NCBI RefSeq assembly: GCF_000691805.2
Contig: NZ_DF820497.1
Coordinates: 1 to 45,807, forward strand
Reading direction: 5' to 3'
DNA from: Weissella oryzae SG25
GTDB lineage: Bacteria > Bacillota > Bacilli > Lactobacillales > Lactobacillaceae
Length of the DNA: 45,807 nucleotides
The stretch's first letter is position 1, and every line of letters begins with the position of its first letter. This document shows, one piece after another, positions 43,987 to 45,807 of the stretch. Position numbers and translations under genes: made by a program. A model generated the notes under the pieces. The model was given only the letters and a program-made list of their open reading frames with translations, did not search any database and had not been told where the DNA came from.

Positions 43987-44016
43987 AAAAAAGGAGCACA
44001 GTCAATCTGTGCTCCT
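43987..44016 (-). terminator. Distal terminator of the tRNA cluster
   Basis: AGGAGCACAG (43992-44001) and CTGTGCTCCT (44007-44016), with TTTTTTATG on the minus strand. Confidence 0.85.
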
Positions 44017-44038
44017 ACTTAAATTTAAATTTAGCCAT

Positions 44039-44057
44039 AAAAAAAGAGCTTTCGCTC
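44039..44057 (-). terminator. Proximal terminator of the tRNA cluster
   Basis: GAGC-GAAA-GCTC with seven T after it on the minus strand. It directly follows the tRNA-Ser gene. Confidence 0.8.
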
Positions 44058-44063
44058 AAAGTA

Positions 44064-44151
44064 CGGGGACAGAGGGATTCGAACCCTCGCGCCAGTTTCC
44101 CGACCTACACCCTTAGCAGGGGCGCCTCTTCAGCCTCTTGAGTATGTCCCC
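44064..44151 (-). tRNA. tRNA-Ser (GCT)
   Basis: Class II tRNA with long variable arm; acceptor GGGGACA/TGTCCCC, discriminator G, anticodon loop CTGCTAA. Last gene of the cluster. Confidence 0.95.
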
Positions 44152-44175
44152 ATGTCAAAGATTTCTCTTCAACTA

Positions 44176-44249
44176 TAGGACTGAGAGGACTCGAACCTCC
44201 GACCTCACCGTTATCAGCGGTGCGCTCTAACCAGCTGAGCTACAATCCT
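44176..44249 (-). tRNA. tRNA-Ile (GAT)
   Basis: Acceptor AGGATTG/CAGTCCT (one G-U), anticodon loop CTGATAA, discriminator A. Confidence 0.95.
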
Positions 44250-44255
44250 ATAACA

Positions 44256-44327
44256 AGCGAATGACGGGAATCGAACCCGCATTCCCAGCTTGGAAGGCTG
44301 GAGCACTAGCCATTGTACTACATTCGC
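44256..44327 (-). tRNA. tRNA-Gly (TCC)
   Basis: Acceptor GCGAATG/CATTCGC, anticodon loop CTTCCAA, discriminator U as usual for Gly. Confidence 0.95.
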
Positions 44328-44356
44328 ATTTTATTAAATTATATGGCGATTGCCAA

Positions 44357-44429
44357 TGGCGCGGGACGGAATCGAACCGCCGACACATGCAGCTTCAATG
44401 CATTGCTCTACCGACTGAGCTACCGAGCC
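44357..44429 (-). tRNA. tRNA-Phe (GAA), acceptor mismatch
   Basis: Anticodon arm ATGCA-TTGAAGC-TGCAT; acceptor GGCTCGG with CCGCGCC, so position 4-69 is U-C instead of U-A. D and T arms are intact. Probably functional; see findings. Confidence 0.9.
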
Positions 44430-44434
44430 ATAAA

Positions 44435-44508
44435 CGGTCACAACGGGGTTCGAACCCGTGATCTCCTGCGTGACAGGCAGGCGTCCTAACCAACTAGACC
44501 ATGCGACC
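44435..44508 (-). tRNA. tRNA-Asp (GTC)
   Basis: Acceptor GGTCGCA/TGTGACC (one G-U), anticodon loop CTGTCAC, discriminator G as usual for Asp. Confidence 0.95.
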
Positions 44509-44514
44509 AATCAA

Positions 44515-44588
44515 TTGCGGGTGTAGGATTTGAACCTACGACCTTCGGGTTATGGGCCCGACGAGCTACCAGACTGCTCCAACCCGCG
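44515..44588 (-). tRNA. Initiator tRNA-fMet (CAT), C33
   Basis: Acceptor CGCGGGT/ACCCGCA has the C1-A72 mismatch that marks initiators, and the anticodon stem has the three G-C pairs next to the loop. The loop reads CCCATAA, so position 33 is C instead of U. Confidence 0.93.
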
Positions 44589-44597
44589 ATAATAAAA

Positions 44598-44687
44598 AGG
44601 AGATAGAGGGATTCGAACCCCCGCGCCGGTTTCCCGACCTGACGGTTTTCAAGACCGTTCCCTTCAGCCAGACTTGGGTATATCTCC
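44598..44687 (-). tRNA. tRNA-Ser (TGA)
   Basis: Class II tRNA; acceptor GGAGATA/TATCTCC, anticodon arm ACGGT-CTTGAAA-ACCGT. The base after the acceptor is U where bacterial Ser tRNAs normally have G73. Confidence 0.93.
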
Positions 44688-44705
44688 ATGAAGTATCAAG
44701 TCCAA

Positions 44706-44779
44706 TGGACCTTGTTGGACTCGAACCAACGACCGGACGGTTATGAGCCGTCTGCTCTAACCAACTGAGCTAAAGGTCC
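44706..44779 (-). tRNA. tRNA with CAT anticodon, probably Ile2 (lysidine type)
   Basis: Acceptor GGACCTT/AAGGTCC, anticodon loop CTCATAA. The body resembles the Bacillus Ile2 tRNA, whose C34 is changed to lysidine by TilS, and it lies where Ile2 does in Bacillus trnB. Elongator Met is the alternative. Confidence 0.8.
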
Positions 44780-44788
44780 TGAGTCAAA

Positions 44789-44862
44789 TCGCGGCGGGGG
44801 GAATCGAACCCTCGACCTCTCGGGTATGAACCGAACGCTCTAGCCAGCTGAGCTACACCGCG
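44789..44862 (-). tRNA. tRNA-Met elongator (CAT), T-stem mismatch
   Basis: Acceptor CGCGGTG/CGCCGCG (one G-U), anticodon loop TTCATAC as in Bacillus elongator Met. T stem GAGGG/CCCCC has an A-C mismatch at 50-64. Confidence 0.85.
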
Positions 44863-44892
44863 AAAAAATACTCCAAAGACGTTAAACGTCAA

Positions 44893-44966
44893 TCGGGACG
44901 ACAGGATTCGAACCTGCGACCCCCTGGTCCCAAACCAGGTGCTCTACCAAGCTGAGCTACGTCCCG
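44893..44966 (-). tRNA. tRNA-Pro (TGG)
   Basis: Acceptor CGGGACG/CGTCCCG, anticodon loop TTTGGGA, discriminator A. Confidence 0.95.
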
Positions 44967-45006
44967 AACAATTTAACTATGTGTAATTGTATTTCTACGC
45001 TTACAA

Positions 45007-45080
45007 TGCACCTAGCAGGATTCGAACCTGCAACCTTCTGATTCGTAGTCAGACACTCTATCCAGTTGCGCTATAGGTGC
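45007..45080 (-). tRNA. tRNA-Arg (ACG)
   Basis: Acceptor GCACCTA/TAGGTGC, anticodon loop CTACGAA (A34 normally inosine by TadA). Confidence 0.95.
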
Positions 45081-45088
45081 AGTAAAAA

Positions 45089-45172
45089 TGCTGGCTACCG
45101 GGATCGAACCGGTACGATGTCTCCATCGCAGGATTTTAAGTCCTGTGCGTCTGCCTATTCCGCCAAGCCAGC
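45089..45172 (-). tRNA. tRNA-Leu (TAA)
   Basis: Class II tRNA; acceptor GCTGGCT/AGCCAGC, anticodon loop CTTAAAA. Confidence 0.95.
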
Positions 45173-45174
45173 AA

Positions 45175-45246
45175 AGCGAACGACGGGAATCGAACCCGCG
45201 ACCCCTACCATGGCAAGGTAGTGTTCTACCGCTGAACTACGTTCGC
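45175..45246 (-). tRNA. tRNA-Gly (GCC)
   Basis: Acceptor GCGAACG/CGTTCGC, anticodon loop TTGCCAT, discriminator U. Confidence 0.95.
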
Positions 45247-45250
45247 ATGA

Positions 45251-45323
45251 TGCCGACTAAAGGATTCGAACCTTCGACCCCCGCTTTACAAGAGCGATGC
45301 TCTACCAACTGAGCTAAGTCGGC
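45251..45323 (-). tRNA. tRNA-Thr (TGT)
   Basis: Acceptor GCCGACT/AGTCGGC, anticodon loop CTTGTAA, discriminator A. Confidence 0.95.
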
Positions 45324-45365
45324 GACATGTTTATATATACTGGATTGGCAAGCAGACACATGCCA

Positions 45366-45438
45366 TGGGTTGTCAGGGGCTCGAACCCTGGACCAGCGGA
45401 TTAAAAGTCCGATGCTCTACCAACTGAGCTAACAACCC
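45366..45438 (-). tRNA. tRNA-Lys (TTT)
   Basis: Acceptor GGGTTGT/ACAACCC, anticodon loop CTTTTAA; the outermost anticodon-stem pair (27-43) is U-C. Confidence 0.95.
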
Positions 45439-45440
45439 GA

Positions 45441-45513
45441 TGGACGTTACAGGGATCGAACCTGTGACCCCCTGCTTGTAAGGCAGGTGCTCTCCCAGCT
45501 GAGCTAAACGTCC
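45441..45513 (-). tRNA. tRNA-Val (TAC)
   Basis: Acceptor GGACGTT/AACGTCC, anticodon loop CTTACAA. First tRNA after 5S, only about eight bases away. Confidence 0.95.
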
Positions 45514-45521
45514 AAGATATG

Positions 45522-45637
45522 CATCGCGATGTCCTATCCTCGCAGGAGGCGATCCTCCAACTACTTTTGGCGCTACTGAGCTTAACTTCTGTGTTCGGTA
45601 TGGGAACAGGTGTATCCTCAGTGCCATCATCACGACA
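45522..45637 (-). rRNA. rrf: 5S ribosomal RNA
   Basis: The minus strand reads ACACCTGTTCCCATACCGAA, then CAGAAGTTAAGCTC and GTAGTTGG, and GAGGATAGGAC, all conserved in Firmicute 5S. Helix I pairs TCGTGATG (complement of 45628-45635) with CATCGCGA (complement of 45524-45531). Ends are accurate to a few bases. It lies between 23S and the tRNA cluster in one operon. Confidence 0.95.
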
Positions 45638-45727
45638 CGTGCTATTAAATTAGCATTACGAGATTAATTATCTCAAAACTGAATCCATTTGTCAAGTTTT
45701 TAAACCGATATTACACTGCACTTCAAC

Positions 45728-45807
45728 TTGGTTAAGTCCTCGAACCATTAGTACTAGTCCGCTCCATGCGTCGCCGCACTTCCACTTCTAGCCTATCTAC
45801 CTCATCA
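45728..45807 (-). rRNA. rrl: 23S ribosomal RNA, 3' end (partial)
   Basis: The minus strand reads GAGGTAGATAGGCTAGAAGT, GGAGCGGACTAGTACTAATGG and TCGAGGACTTAACCAA, the conserved 3' end of bacterial 23S. The rest lies beyond the window. About 90 bp of spacer separates it from 5S. Confidence 0.95.

Noticed and set aside
44261-45633. ORFs on both strands across the tRNA and 5S genes, some with protein-like starts such as GIEP
   Set aside because: They are translations of tRNA T-loops and rRNA; every base is explained by tRNA or 5S genes.

Overview
The window looks like a low-GC Gram-positive lactic acid bacterium of the Lactobacillaceae, probably the Weissella/Leuconostoc side of the family. This is inferred from gene families and order (glnR-glnA-miaA, rimM-trmD-rplS, rplU-rpmA, class II galT, LysM/CHAP and GH73 wall hydrolases), strong AGGAGG ribosome binding sites, and a 5S-tRNA cluster ordered like the Bacillus trnB cluster. 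Species cannot be fixed from the sequence alone.

Region 1 (1-about 5.3 kb) is one end of a prophage. Leftward early genes (a BRO-type antirepressor cut by the window edge, small ORFs, a Rha-family protein) diverge from a rightward lysogeny block: a CI-like repressor, an ImmA/IrrE-like protein, a SHOCT-domain protein and a tyrosine integrase. Three palindromic operators sit between the divergent genes. The leaders of two leftward genes share an exact 40-bp repeat. A small membrane-peptide gene with its own promoter runs against the leftward genes. A run of hairpins lies in front of the integrase, and a possible attachment core lies just beyond it.

Region 2 (5.3-21 kb) holds a PH-like protein, class II fructose-bisphosphate aldolase with a deoxyribonucleotidase-type HAD protein, an AraC regulator, rimM-trmD-rplS with a candidate L19 leader, a PnuC transporter, and a galactoside operon read on the minus strand: GPH symporter, alpha-galactosidase, galT, an acetyltransferase and beta-galactosidase. 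The symporter has a near-consensus promoter overlapped by a cre box, and a strong terminator separates it from the enzyme genes.

Region 3 (21-32.5 kb) is housekeeping: tag, small membrane proteins, a VOC protein, the yunD-yutD-HAD cluster, a metallophosphoesterase, an M24 peptidase, a YitT protein, an APC permease, and rplU-rpmA without an intervening prp gene. Region 4 (32.4-43.9 kb) has tRNA-Arg, an unrecognised three-gene operon, glnR-glnA with a GlnR box, miaA, a rhodanese-like membrane protein lacking its cysteine, a LysM-CHAP hydrolase behind a perfect WalR box, a PurK-like ATP-grasp protein with altered metal-site residues, a GH73 glucosaminidase, a D-2-hydroxyacid dehydrogenase and an HTH-TPR regulator.

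Region 5 (44.0-45.8 kb) is the distal part of an rRNA operon on the minus strand: the 3' end of 23S, 5S, and 16 tRNA genes ending at two terminators. Several of these tRNAs depart from consensus (C33 in the initiator, stem mismatches in Phe and elongator Met, U73 in Ser-TGA).
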